From the NCBI GenBank assembly GCA_035578905.1, contig JAQJVL010000146.1, forward strand, positions 1,250,938 through 1,314,937: a DNA stretch of 64,000 nt, in the 5' to 3' direction. Numbering within the stretch: the stretch's first letter is position 1; every line of letters begins with the position of its first letter. Under the pieces are notes generated by a model. It had not been told where the DNA came from. It saw only the letters and a list, made by a program, of their open reading frames with translations, and searched no databases. A program made the translations under genes and the position numbers. This DNA comes from Stictocephala bisonia (taxonomy: Eukaryota; Arthropoda; Insecta; Hemiptera; Membracidae). Below are positions 53,831 through 64,000 of this stretch, in pieces.

Positions 53831-55529
53831 AGATAACATGAAACATCTAGGCACCTCTGGGGCAGAAATCAGAATTTTCCCGGGTTAAGCCTTGTGCCAA
53901 TCGATTTCTTGTGGCTGGAAACCCCGCGAAAAATATAAAATCCTAGGAGCCGAAAAAATTCGTTCGAACGTGGCATGTTTTAGATAATAAGTTTGTCTTG
54001 TTTGACTTTTAGTTTTATTGTGAAAAGGAACAATTCTTTCCTAGATTCGGTTTAAAATTATATTTTGGCCTGAGTAATTACTTTAGTTTTATATAAATAA
54101 CATGTATACACCCTCCCAATCATCCAATGTTTGGTCTGTATTAACAATGTATTAATAACAGCCAGCCAACCATATTAAATGTCATTCTCTTTCAAGACAT
54201 CAGTTGTAAAAATCAGCTGATCTATAACTGCGTCACTTCGCCAATCTGCCGCTAGAATGCAGTACTTTAAATTAATTTTTGAATTACATTGCTTATGTAA
54301 ACATGTCACCTCAACTTGTGAAGTATGTACGTACGGTTTACATCCGTCTGCTCGTACGGTTTACAGACGAACCTAGCTCGTAAACCTATCCTTATCCGAA
54401 AGGTCGCCTCTCCCTATATGCACTTTATAACACTCTCAGCTGATATTGTGGACGAATATTTACCAACCAATAAGGGGAGCCTCTAGCCTAACCTCACGTT
54501 TAGTGAAAGTGCTGGGCGTAATTGTTGTCTAACTTCACATTCACGTGATGTATGTTCATATATATTTTTACTCTCAATTTAATCAACTGTACTTATCAAT
54601 TACAAGCGTATGATTTAAAAATTAGACTGTTAATTTATGGGATACTACTGTACGCTTCACGTGCCGAATCCGTCACAAGCTACACTCTGCAATGTTTTTA
54701 CTTTTCTTCTAGTTGAATGCTTAGCTTATTAAGAAATAACCTCTTATGTCAAGTTGCACCGGAAGTATGGTGATTGGTAACAAACAATCTGATTGGCCGG
54801 TATTGGAATATTTATTATCAAACTTATTTTATATTTTATGTCTTTGAGAGAAAATATGTTAAAATTCTTCCTTAGTATGCATTTAGAACTATAATGGATA
54901 TTTATGCCAAAATACACGGTGATCCAAAGTACATATTTACAGATGTACATATATAGTTACACAAAAACAATGTGTTATGATGGATAGTTGTTACATTTTT
55001 TGTAATTCGCTTTCTATCCGCCATTTCCAGCTAACGAAATATTACTTTATCAGTAACATAACTTTCAGCCTAGACTGAAAAGTAGTTTTATTATGCAGTA
55101 ACAGTATAATTTTTATTAGTAAATTTTATTATCATTAATATTTAATGTATTTATTATTATTATTTTTTAGACATGGGTTATTTAAATAAAATATTGCTTT
55201 CAGTACTATTCAAACGCGCGTAGACATGGCTTAACCTTAAGTATGCAGTTCAATTCATTTACCTGGTTTGCTTGTCTAAACATGAACTTAGTGTACAATT
55301 AATGTAAACTAAATATATGTTTAAACACGCAAGTCATTTTTTAAATATTATCTCAAGTCTTCCAACGCTATGTAGATCTTAGAAACGAATAAAACGTGAA
55401 TACACATTTATTTATTATTTTTAAATAATAACATGCATATTAATTATTTATCTCTAGCATTTTATGCTAATTGAGAGATGAACTAAAAGTACAAATATAT
55501 CAAAAACATCAATTACATAAAAAAATACA
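53831..55529. other. Mostly unassigned DNA
   Basis: At 54638-54690 a degraded Helitron-like terminus (minus strand) is visible: GGCACGTGAAGCGTACAGTA then GTATCCC, with the terminal CTAG mutated. A GC-moderate patch at 54320-54530 has direct repeats of CGTACGGTTTACA. No coding region. Confidence 0.4.
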
Positions 55530-55951
55530 CGAAATGAAATACGTCTTTATTTAACCAGGTGAAGTTGGGACGAAAAAGTCTCTTCTTCCACTTAACCTGA
55601 TACAAAAATAATTACAACTATAACAATTTTGTTTTTAAATATAGTAATTAAAACGAAATAAAAGTAACAATAACTAATATAATACAAAAAAATTAATTAT
55701 ATTTAAGTAAATAATATTAATAATCATAGTGAAATGATGTGTGTAGTTGAAATTATGAAATAAATTAACAGACTTAGTAATAAAAATAAAATTATGAAAT
55801 TCCACATACACCCTCACACACACTCTCTTCAACTGGACCGCACGCTTATTCACACATTTATTAACTTTGTAGTAAATCATAAAAACTAAAAAACCCCTTA
55901 CAAACCACATTCATACGTATCCTCCATATGTTTGCCAAACACCACCGGCCA
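55530..55951 (-). mobile_element. LINE 3' UTR and tail (minus strand)
   Basis: This continues the LINE fragment at 55952-56246 downstream on the minus strand. It ends AGGTTAAATAAAGACG-type (AATAAA on minus at 55551-55546), then an ATTTCATTTC tail at 55540-55531. Most of the UTR is A-rich or T-rich with no ORF. Confidence 0.62.
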
Positions 55952-56246
55952 TCATCGGATCCGCAGGAGAAAAGTTTTTACCCCCGCCCTGAAGCGATAA
56001 TAATTATCAATGTTCCTCATACCATTTGGAAGGGAATTCCACAGATGGAAATAATTTACGGTAAACGATTGATTAAATATTGAAGTTCTATGAGTAGGAA
56101 TACAAAGAGCGAAGCACCCTGCGTGTTTCCCGGGCACTAACATGAGACAAAAACTTGAAGTTATCATACAGATATTTAGGAGACATCAAAACAACATAAA
56201 ATCTTACACGTATATTTTTACGGTGTAATTTATCTAATACAAGGTA
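55952..56246 (-). pseudogene. Non-LTR retrotransposon reverse-transcriptase ORF, C-terminal remnant with frameshift
   Basis: Two minus-strand frames abut. The upstream one (about 56246-56088) has a YLYDNFKFLSHVSARETRR-like segment. The downstream one (56167-55952) has PTHRTSIFNQSFTVNYFHLW then NSLP and ends FRAGVKTFLLRIR-stop. The order (TR...HRT...SF...LWNSLP...F...K.FLL) is the usual C-terminal tail of Jockey/CR1-type LINE ORF2 proteins. The change of frame around 56090-56110 and the stop upstream of 56246 show it is dead and 5'-truncated. It could not be assigned to a clade. Confidence 0.75.
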
Positions 56247-57144
56247 TTATAGTGACAATAATAATGAACAATAACCATGAACAAAAATAAAAACTAAAAG
56301 AGTAAACAATTAATTAATCATGCTAAAGCTAGTATATTTATAGATAAGGTGTTCAAAATGGTATACAAGAAGTAACATGTAGATAAGATACTGCAATAAA
56401 GAAAACAGGTCATAAATTGCATAGTCACAAAAGAATAACCAGTTAAGCATAATAAATAATTTAACACTACAATATCTAAAGGAACTAATCAATAATAACA
56501 GTGATAACAAATTTAAATCGTCTAACAAAAGTAAAAAAAATTGTAACAATATCAATAAAAAGTAACAATAAAAACTAACAATAAAATAAATAACCAAGTT
56601 TTAAAACGAAGAAACAAAACAAATTTAATTGAGTGGCCATTTCTGTATCTTAATAACAAACCACCAAATATGCATAGATAAAATAAAAATAGCAAAATAA
56701 TGTAATTGAGGCAAGTACAATTAAAATAGAATTTACATGCTATATTTACATTTCAGTCCTGATTATTTCATTAGTTTTACATTAAAAATCTGTATTATCA
56801 ATCGTTTGAACCATAAGAGCTTATTTTCTTGGCTATAGTTCGGTAGCTAATAAGTTTAGAAGACAAAAGACCCCACCCAGCACTTTATTTAGATTGCTTC
56901 ACAACTGCCCCACTAGAAAGCACATTCAAGAGATTTTACATTAACCTCACTGACCTTTACTGTATTAGCACTTAAACCTTTTATGTTTCTCAGGATAATT
57001 GGTTGTTAAAGTTGGTTTAAGCCAAAAGCCAACGGTCCTCAGTTCAATCCCAATCAGAGTCAAAAAAGTTTCGAAAGGGATCCGCTGTTAGCCACTAGCT
57101 GTTTATTTGTCATTGGGATATTAATTAACAACACTTTTTACTGT
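56247..57144. other. AT-rich stretch, no gene recognised
   Basis: It contains a 95-codon minus frame (56310-56597) of hydrophobic, Leu/Tyr/Phe-rich composition arising from TTA/TAA-rich DNA. At 56998-57062 a weak tRNA-like pair (GGTTTAAGCC, CAGTTCAATCCC) may be a SINE relic. Confidence 0.35.
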
Positions 57145-57635
57145 CTCCCATATGCGTTAGCATAGAGAAAGTATTGCGATCGTCCAAAAAAGATTTTTTA
57201 CGAGTTGGTCTAAATATCCATTTTAGGGTGTTTTTTTCGAAAAAAATGATGATGTCTGTACCTATGTGTGTATGTAGGAGATGAAATGGATGGATACATT
57301 TTTATGAAATTTGGCACATAGGTGTATTTAGCTAATATCTCCAGACTGCTTTTTCACTTTTTTGAAATTTTAGTTTTTCTTATTTTTATACGAAAAAACA
57401 TATAAAAATGGATCTTACTAAAAAAACGCACTAATGATTTTGATTTAATTTACAGGAAAGGTGTGAATTACAGTTTAAAATATTTAAGCAAAAAATGCAT
57501 GTCTTTAACTTGGTCAGTTTTTGAGTTATGGCAAAAAGTTTATTTGGGAATCAAACTAGTAATTTTCAAAGTTTTGATTTTTTAGTGTTTAATATGGGGA
57601 AAGTTTGAGCCAATTATTTTGAACCATTTATTAAG
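57145..57635 (+). repeat. Dispersed repeat B, copy 4
   Basis: CCCATATGCGTTAGCATAGA to TTTGAACCATTTATTAAG, with TGCGATCGTCCAAAAAAGA and GGATGGATACATTTTTATGA. It lies directly upstream of the LINE fragment at 57707-58290. Confidence 0.8.
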
Positions 57636-57706
57636 AAATAGTTGGTCTTAGTTTGTAAGAGTGACTACAATCTCTCATCTACACTCAACACACTCATTAC
57701 AAATAA

Positions 57707-58290
57707 ATATTCGCCCGTATCTTGACGATCGGTGTTCTATTTGCTCTTCCGTCTTTCGGTCGTTGCCTGTCCCAGGAAAATGTCATGATTCTCACTAGAT
57801 TGCAAAATCGACCTCTGAGATTTGTTTACAATCTCAAAAAGTTTGATCACATCAGCGAATTTAGATTAAGCTCTAGGATGCTATCAATTATGGATTGCTG
57901 TAACCTACAGATCTGCAAAATTCTCCAGACTGGGAAGCCTGAATATCTCAGGCAAAAGCTTATTTTCAGACATGAAATAAACACTCGCAGTACTCGACAG
58001 GACAGCCTACTTCATTTGCCAAGGGTCCGCCTAGAAATTGGCAAGAAAGCTTTTAGTTACTTTGGACCGGAGATATACAATACTTTGCCCCCTGCTTTGA
58101 AGAGCCTCAGTTATTGTTCATTTAAAAAACATGTCATAGAGGTGTTTATATAATTTTATTATGTTTTAGTTTAAAAAGATTATTATTTACTGTATCTGTA
58201 TGTTGTGACAAGAGTTGTCTTGTAAATCAGATACTGCATCTTTGAAGAACGCTTGCTAATAAAGACCTTATTTATTTATTTTATTTATTT
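57707..58290 (+). pseudogene. Non-LTR retrotransposon ORF2 C-terminus with 3' UTR and tail
   Basis: The frame opens after a stop at 57704-57706 and ends at TAA 58151-58153. Conserved LINE features in order are LTRLQNRPLRFVYNL, FDHISEFR, LQTGKPEYLRQKL, then RVRLEIGKKAFSYFGPEIYN and LPPALK...SFKKH. This is the region after the reverse transcriptase palm found in many insect Jockey/CR1-like elements. No RT catalytic motif is present, so the copy is 5'-truncated. The 3' UTR carries AATAAA (58258-58263) and a (TTTA)n tail to about 58290. The frame is intact for about 145 codons, so the insertion is fairly young. Confidence 0.82.
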
Positions 58291-58441
58291 GACAGCTGAG
58301 ACAGTGATGTTTATTTAAGAACCAATGCAACACAACTCTTTTCTAAAATCTATTTAAAAGTCATTGTTAAGACACTTGTTCACCTTTGTTACCTTTGAAT
58401 ATAAAACTACGAGAATCATTTTATATATGTTTGTGGGAGGG
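58291..58441. other. Short unassigned spacer
   Basis: AT-rich sequence between the LINE tail and a SINE. Nothing recognised. Confidence 0.4.
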
Positions 58442-58685
58442 CCGGCGGCCGAGCGGTGTAGTTAGGTTAGGTTAAGTTAGGTTAGGAAAGACTTCAGGAC
58501 TTTGTATCTGCATTAGATATAGCGCAGGTTGGAATCCAGGCCTTAACTATTAGCTTTTAGCAGTAATATTCACCTCGTAAAGCACAGGTTCTCCCCCTTT
58601 CTCTGTTTGATAAGTTCCCCACGCAAAGCAATAATTTATGGGTAGAGTAAAGAGAAGACCGCATCTCCTTTTAAAAAACAAATTG
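58442..58685 (+). mobile_element. tRNA-Leu/Ser-like SINE with a TTAGG-like insertion in its head
   Basis: Box A-like GGCCGAGCGGTGTAG (58448-58462) and box B GCAGGTTGGAATCC (58545-58558), separated by more than usual because a (TTAGG)n-like tract (58462-58488) lies between them. The body shares GTAATATTCACCTCGTAAAG, TGATAAGTTCCCCAC, GGGTAGAGTAAAGAGAAGAC and ATCTCCTTTT with the SINE at 10666-10885. Non-coding. Confidence 0.72.
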
Positions 58686-59206
58686 TGATCAGAATAGGCT
58701 ACTTAATATTCCAGTTAACTCACTACGTCATATTATGAAGCTTAATGGTGCAGGGCATCTATTACTTATATGTATATATCATGTAATCAATTTCAACTGA
58801 TGGTAATAAAAAAATAGTAGAAAAAGAAAATGTCCAATACAATTCAAATCTGCAAAGTTATATCCAATGTATGAATACGGTCGTGAAAACGTAATGAACC
58901 GTTGTATACCTATATCCTTACTATCAAATATGACAAAAATTGTTAAATAATAATCCTAATGCTAGTTAATGCTATATTGTATCCTAATATGTCTTAGTCG
59001 GTTTGTATTTGTGAAAAGAAGAAATAAAGGTGATGTGATTGTATTGATTCGTAAATGTAAAGTTTAAACAGATCTGCAATTATCGATTTACAGGAAAATA
59101 AATATAATATACCCATAACCCATATCTTTTTAGTTCATTTATAAAAATACATATGTAGATTAGCTTAAGAGTTTTACAATAAAATATTTCCATCTTAGAA
59201 CTTAGG
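58686..59206. other. Unassigned, possible retroposon tail
   Basis: Near 59020, GAAGAAATAAAGGTGATGTG then ATTGTATTGATTC resembles a polyadenylation signal followed by a short repeat tail, as seen for LINE ends. The upstream region has no recognisable coding sequence. Confidence 0.35.
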
Positions 59207-59432
59207 CTTAAGCAGCCGGTGTCATAATAAGAATCAACATTTTCCGGTGACAACCGCGTCAAGGTACTATCGCGTACAAGATAACCAGACGTTTCGCCCA
59301 TACTATGATGTGGCATCCTCAGTGGTTTCATTATAGTCTCAGAGAAACCACATCCATAGTATGGGCGAAACTTCTGGTCAGTATTGTAGATAGTACCTTG
59401 ACGCGGTTGTCACCGGAAAATGTAGATTCTAA
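59207..59432. repeat. Inverted-repeat element D, copy 2 (uninterrupted)
   Basis: The left arm CATTTTCCGGTGACAACCGC then GTCAAGGTACTATC mirrors the right arm GATAGTACCTTGACGCGGTT then GTCACCGGAAAATG. CAGACGTTTCGCCCATACTA mirrors TAGTATGGGCGAAACTTCTG. The left flank CTTAAGCAGCCGGTGTCATAA is the intact target of the MITE insertion seen at 18387. About 225 bp, non-coding. Confidence 0.8.
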
Positions 59433-60170
59433 ATATTTCCAATTTTATTTGAAATGTTTCCTAAATTTAGTGCATTTCGAAACCATTATGCTGATTTAGT
59501 AATTCATTTGTATTCTTTAAAATGTATATTTTTTTTAACTTGTGTAATTTTTCAACATTGTTCAAAATTAATTGTATAATAAGAGTGTCTATAAAACTAG
59601 ATTTCACAGTTTAAGGGGTTTTAATTATCTCTGTAAAAAAGACAGGGATATAAACAATTAGTTTAACTCATATATTGCATGTGTTAAACAAAAATATTTA
59701 TTGAGTTTTTTACTAACAAAAGAATTCGCTGAAATTAAGTAAAATTCTTGAATTGTCTGTATGCCTATATTTAAAGTTAGGCAATTAAGTTATATATTAT
59801 ATTGGGTTTTCTAATTCTATTCTGGTATTTATCAAACAATACAACTAAAAGAAAAAAAAAGAAAAAAAAAATAATGCATGAATCGAATGAAATAAGATAA
59901 ATTAATTATTCCTATAAGAAATCTGGTAATGGAAAATACTGCCAAAAATGCTAATGCAGAAACGTACAATTTTTTCGCGTTTCTCGTATCTGGGCAAATA
60001 ATTAAGATGCTATACTCGATAAGTATTAGTTTCCTTTCAGCAAGCACGATATTTCCAGGGTGGCACATCTATCTCAAATGACATTTTCTCACATAACAAT
60101 CTAAGGAAATAACCTTAAAATCCTCCGATAAAATGGAATGAGTCAGCAGTGTAGTCGCCATATTGATATA
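59433..60170. other. AT-rich stretch, no gene recognised
   Basis: Long A-runs and T-runs (for example 59848-59872). No repeats or coding signals. Confidence 0.4.
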
Positions 60171-60618
60171 AGGCGTGGACAAAAATATGTAAACGCTTTC
60201 AAAACATTTGTATGACTTCACTGGTAAAAGTGAAATCTTGTACATGATCATGGTTACAAAGAACACACTTTTTGACGCCATTAGCGACATTTAATCTTTT
60301 CACGGGGACGGCCCACGAGGAGTTGAACAAAATCCTTTAATGAAAGCCTAGGTCGAGTTAGGTATCAAATGAAAGGTTTATTCAATAGAAATTAATTTTC
60401 GCAAACCGGACTCCGAAAGGTCTAAGTTTTCAAGAGTAGCGATCATTTGAATTTCAAAGAAACTCATTTCAACAATATTATTTATCCGCTATTTAACGAT
60501 TTTAAGTTAATTATTATGATCAAAAAGTATACTTTATGGAACACAGTAACTCGAAAAAATTAAATTATCTATGGAAAAAATAACGTTGCTGTGAGAGCGT
60601 TTCCATATTTTCTACCCT
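60171..60618 (+). mobile_element. TA-flanked MITE, family 1, copy 3
   Basis: It starts AGGCGTGGACAAAAATATG then TAAACGC and ends GCGTTTCCATATTTTCTACC then CTT. The interior matches 14205-14631 (TATGACTTCACTGGTAAAAG, GGGGACGGCCCACGAGG). The left base of the terminus has decayed. Confidence 0.75.
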
Positions 60619-60624
60619 TTCAGA

Positions 60625-61055
60625 ACAACTTTATTTTTTGTCCATAGATAATTTGATAATTATAGTTTGAGTTATTGTGTTCCATAAAGAATATTTTTTT
60701 TATCAGAATAATTAATTTAAAATCGTTAAGTAGCGGAGAAATAATATTGTTCAAATTAGTTAATTTGAAATTTGCTATTCTGGAAAGGATAGACCTTAGG
60801 GAGTCTGGTTTGCGGCAATTATTTTCAATTGAGTATACCTTTAATTTGATACCAAACTCGACCCAGCCTTACATTAAATACTTTCGTTCAACTCCACGTG
60901 GGTCGTTCCCCTGAAAAGATAAAATGTCGCTAATGGCATCAAAAAGTATGTTCTTTGGAACCATGATTACGTACAAGATTAAAGACAAGACAAGACTTTT
61001 ACCAGTGAAGTCGTAGAACAGTTATGAAAGCGTTTCCATATTTTTGTCCACCCTG
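60625..61055 (-). mobile_element. TA-flanked MITE, family 1, copy 4, inverted
   Basis: The opposite orientation to the neighbour. The right end AAAGCGTTTCCATATTTTTG then TCCACCCTG is followed by TA (61056-61057). The inner end nearest 60618 lacks the last ~25 terminal bases, so the two copies meet at a junction rather than at two intact ends. Open frame 60675-60914 is a shadow of the element. Confidence 0.75.
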
Positions 61056-61604
61056 TATATCTTACAAGAGCAATGCCAATTTACATTGGTACTGCTTTGT
61101 GATTTAATGATTAGTTGGAAAATTATGAATGTAACATTTTTTGAAAAAGCGTAGTAGTTACTATAAAATTCACACTGTTGTTTATTTATACTTTGACAAA
61201 AATCATAACCTAATAATTTAAAATTCAACAATTAATATATCATTATAAAGCAAGTTTAAAATAATATAAAAAGAACACACAATACTGATTTCGTTCAGAA
61301 ATCTTCACCCTGCAAACTCCACCGGCACTTCCTCACAGGTTGTCTTTTTTTAGCTTACTACCTTTCGACCCGTCTAATGGTGGACCAAGATTAGAATTTT
61401 AAATCTACCGAATCCTAAATAACTGGAGAGTATTAGTGTGGGGTGGTCGGCGACTCCCTGTAATCCCTTAACTAATGGGTCGTGAACAGGTCCTCAGAGT
61501 CTCTGGTCTGTTTCACAAATATTGCGCTCGTCTCACATGGGTGGGATGGGGTTTCCATTACCAACGTTTCTTAAATACTGGCTATACATAAGCCACTTAG
61601 AAAA
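61056..61604. other. Unassigned DNA
   Basis: The first 200 bp are AT-rich. The rest (61300-61570) is moderately GC-richer, with no reading frame and no relative elsewhere in the window. Confidence 0.4.
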
Positions 61605-62090
61605 CAACCTTTTCAACGCACTTGTGCGAGTGAGATGCAAAGTGAGGTTCAAGTGAGACAGATTACTATCCTTCCCCCACTGTGTAATTACATTTTAAAG
61701 TTACTATAGCAACCAGAGTAGTAGGTCGCGTGCTGACTGCGCGATAGCAAACCCTGCCCATTTTATGTCATTAGCAGCAGTGAACCCAAGCTTACAACGA
61801 TTAAATAAAATCGTTTTAATATTCAAACAACAATTAATTACAGCAATAGCACAATAAATAATACAAACAATAAATAGCAATTAAACAAACGTGTACGATT
61901 TTTACATTTATTTTTTCAACTAAACACTGTTGCTGAAGTTGAACACTTGAAGGTGTAAGTTAGTTACGCCAGTGAAGCAAGACAGCTCAGCGGTGGAAAG
62001 ATGACGTCGGAACCCTCTGCCGCTGGAACCCCTACATCCGCTAAATATAACACTTTGGTCGTTTTAAACCCGGCCCAATTATAATTATAG
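61605..62090 (-). repeat. Dispersed repeat A, copy 2 (uninterrupted)
   Basis: The inverted match to 3680-4365. On the minus strand: TATAATTGGGCC (about 62090), CACCGCTGAGCTG, ACACCTTCAAGTGTTCAACTT, TTCACTGCTGCTAATGAC, then directly GGGCAGGGTTTGCTATCGCG with no SINE. It shows the pre-insertion state of copy 1. Confidence 0.72.
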
Positions 62091-62174
62091 TTTTATTCTA
62101 ATATGAATCTATAATAGTAGCAAATGAATGTAATAGTTTTTTTTATCATATTGAAATATAATGACATATCAGTA

Positions 62175-62505
62175 AATCTCTAGAACCACTGATCAAATTT
62201 GGAGGGAAGTTAACTTTTGTATCATAGAGACCCACTATGAAGGATTTTTCGAAATTCTAGTCCTAATGGGTAGAAACAGCCCCTTCAAGATTTCCTTTTT
62301 TCACAAGAGTAACATTTGGAATTTATTTCGAACAGCTGATAGGTAAAACATAAACATGACAAAAAGCTTGGGTGATATGGTTTTTCACTGTGAGATGTTT
62401 AAGGTAATTTCTACTAACTCTGACATGATCGCACTACTTTACATCCACCTAAAGTAGACATATAAAGTTGTCTAGACTATAAAACTTTGTTAACTAGTCA
62501 GCGGA
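62175..62505 (-). repeat. Dispersed repeat E, copy 3 (minus)
   Basis: On the minus strand: AAGTTTTATAGTCTAGACAA, CTACTTTAGGTGGATG, GTCAGAGTTAGTAGAAATTA then CC, and GGGTCTCTATGATACAAAAG, the same order as at 9735-10060. It adjoins MITE family 6. Confidence 0.65.
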
Positions 62506-62716
62506 AGCCTAAGTGGCAGTTATAAATAGATTACAACTGATGTATATCTTTATAAATCTGTAGTGATGATTACTACATTTATCTTTAAGAGTTTGGGATG
62601 GGGACTGACATGTCGCTGACCTGCCATCTCATGGCAAGTTGGAGAAATAACTACTCAACACACATTTAGCGCACTATTGGATGCGACCTCTATTTATTTC
62701 TTCTCTGTGGTGTAGT
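62505..62716 (+). mobile_element. MITE family 6, left-truncated copy
   Basis: It begins inside the element (GAAGCCTAAGTGGCAG) and retains TTATCTTTAAGAGTTTGGGA, AATAACTACTCAACACACAT and the right end GCGACCTCTATTTATTTCTT then CTCTGTGG. The left terminal repeat is missing where it meets repeat E. Confidence 0.66.
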
Positions 62717-63053
62717 GAAGAGTAATTCTGTTAAGGGTCGAAAAAGTTCAATGGATCTGATTGGTTTAGATATAAATGACGGTTACATGAATGTAAAGTT
62801 CAGTCCACATATCAGATGTGTCACAAGTTAAGTTGCGATATCAGCACCTCCTCTCCTTGTGATATCTCAGTCTAATTAAAAGGCTTTGTCATAGAGGAAG
62901 TAGCGGACGGAAGCTTGCGAATGTGGAGCGTGCAAGTGATAGGAGGGTGCGTGGGCGCTCCTCCCACAGCATCCTGCCGACTGTACTTGGAGTGTCAACT
63001 TACAAGTTGATGTAGACTCAATCAAGTCATAGACTGACTTACTTGTAGGTATA
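62717..63053. other. Unassigned, moderately GC-rich interval
   Basis: This covers 62880-63010, where GGAGCGTGCAAGTGATAGGAGG, CGTGGGCGCTCCTCCC form small inverted motifs. An 82-codon minus frame (62876-63124) crosses it without domain features. Confidence 0.35.
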
Positions 63054-63765
63054 TAGGGTGGAAAAAACATGGAAACGCTTTGATATTTTTGAGCAAGATG
63101 ACGCATATACATGAAATGTTGCACAAAGTGTTACCAAGGTTTCATTACACTTTTCGTCGATTTTTATCATTTAGGATTTCTCCCATTTAGGGGTCAGTTC
63201 AATTGTAATAGACGCATTAGTTTAGTTTGACACAAAATTAAAGGTATATTAAAGAGACGTTAAACGCCACAAACCGAATCTCATGAGGTCCACCCACTCT
63301 GTCCAGACTTATAACCATTTTATTTTCGAACAAAATGCTACAACTGTAGGTTTTTATTACAGGTTAGCCAACACGTATTTGGAGCTTACTTTCAAAATCT
63401 GTTATAAAAATGTTTGACGTACACATTATTTTTTTATGGTGATTCGTTTGTTTTATTTTGTTAAGGGTTAAATCACTTTTTCTCTGTACATGTTCTCAGT
63501 TATGGGATTTGAATCGCCATAACTCTTGGACAAAGTGAACCTGTTTAGATCCGGTTTGCGGAGCTTAATGCCTATTTCATATACAATTAATTTTATATAA
63601 AACTCAGCCTAAGCTTTTATTGAAGAATTACCTGCATGGGACATGCCCTAAATTATAAAGAATCAATGACAAGTGTAATGAAATCTTTTAGTACTGGTGC
63701 TCAGCTTTGTGCAACATTTCATGTGTCTGCTTCATCTCGCTTAAAAAATCGTGAAACATTATTTG
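63054..63765. mobile_element. Inverted-repeat element related at its left end to MITE family 1
   Basis: It starts TAGGGTGGAAAAAACATGGA then AACGC after TA, like family 1, but the interior differs and forms its own inverted repeat: CAAGATGACGCATATACATG then AAATGTTGCACAAAG (63096) mirrors CTTTGTGCAACATTTCATGT then GTCTGC (63705), and AAACCGAATCTCATG mirrors GGATCCGGTTTGCGG loosely. No right-hand family 1 terminus is visible, so the right limit is uncertain. Frame 63636-63839 is not supported as a gene. Confidence 0.5.
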
Positions 63766-64000
63766 ACCACGAATTAATTGTTTGGACAACATTGAATATT
63801 TTAAATTTCAAGACTTTCAGCAATATTATTTTTGACTAATTTTTGTTTTGCTTTGTGTATATAATACTTATTTTAATTCAAAACAATAAAAATTATTTTA
63901 CATAAAGTTGTCCACGATTGTGCTCACAGTTTAGACTAAAAATTTTCGGTTTAGATTATAATAATAATTTAATTAGTAACAGGACTACATTGATAATTAA
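63766..64000. other. AT-rich end of window, no feature
   Basis: Contains an AATAAA-like GAACAATAAAAATT string at about 63882 but no associated transcript. Nothing else seen. Confidence 0.4.

Noticed and set aside
63636..63839. A 67-codon protein near the right edge
   Set aside because: It overlaps the inverted arm of a repeat element and shows no conserved feature.

Overview
This window is AT-rich, repeat-dense eukaryotic DNA, most likely from an insect. The evidence is short interstitial tracts of TTAGG (the usual insect telomere pentamer), splice-type gene signals, tRNA-derived SINEs, non-LTR retrotransposon tails and many TA- or TTAA-flanked MITEs. A hemipteran would fit this repeat style, but nothing in the sequence proves the order. 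There are no rRNA genes, CRISPR arrays, operons or long intact ORFs.

Genes: the only convincing host coding sequence lies in the first 1.2 kb. Two short first coding exons face away from each other, one on the minus strand (740-799) and one on the plus strand (1054-1116). Each encodes a signal peptide, ends in phase 0 and abuts a GTGAGT splice donor. The 254 bp between their ATGs is relatively GC-rich and looks like a shared bidirectional promoter with both 5' UTRs. The minus-strand gene runs out of the window to the left. The plus-strand gene should run right, but I could not find its second exon, so most or all of the remaining ~63 kb may be one giant first intron. Neither protein family can be named from these exons.

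Region by region: 1-3.7 kb holds the exon pair and plain intron-like sequence. 3.7-6.3 kb holds dispersed repeat A split by a SINE, a 22-copy 33-bp minisatellite and a perfect 78-bp palindrome. 6.4-15.7 kb holds dispersed repeats B, E, F and C, two copies of a TA-flanked MITE, a tRNA-Leu-like SINE and a hAT-like MITE with an 8-bp target duplication. 17-23 kb holds a Helitron-like 3' end, a TTAA-flanked MITE, nested TA-flanked MITEs and a pogo/Tigger-like element. 25-31 kb holds a 36-bp minisatellite, further Helitron-like ends and a MITE with 22-bp perfect ends. 34-44 kb holds a five-copy MITE family, two long fold-back elements, a LINE tail and an unexplained GC-rich island. 45-52 kb holds two more hAT-like copies (one ~2 kb), three inverted-repeat elements and a tandem duplication. 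53-64 kb holds two broken non-LTR retrotransposon 3' ends, a SINE and more copies of the MITE and repeat families.

How it fits together: the repeats form a layered record. Several insertions can be dated relative to one another because an uninterrupted copy of the host repeat lies elsewhere in the window: a SINE in repeat A, a TA-MITE in repeat D, a TA-MITE in repeat F, and a hAT element in repeat C. Repeat boundaries were found by eye, so they are good to a few bases where termini and target duplications are stated and to tens of bases otherwise.
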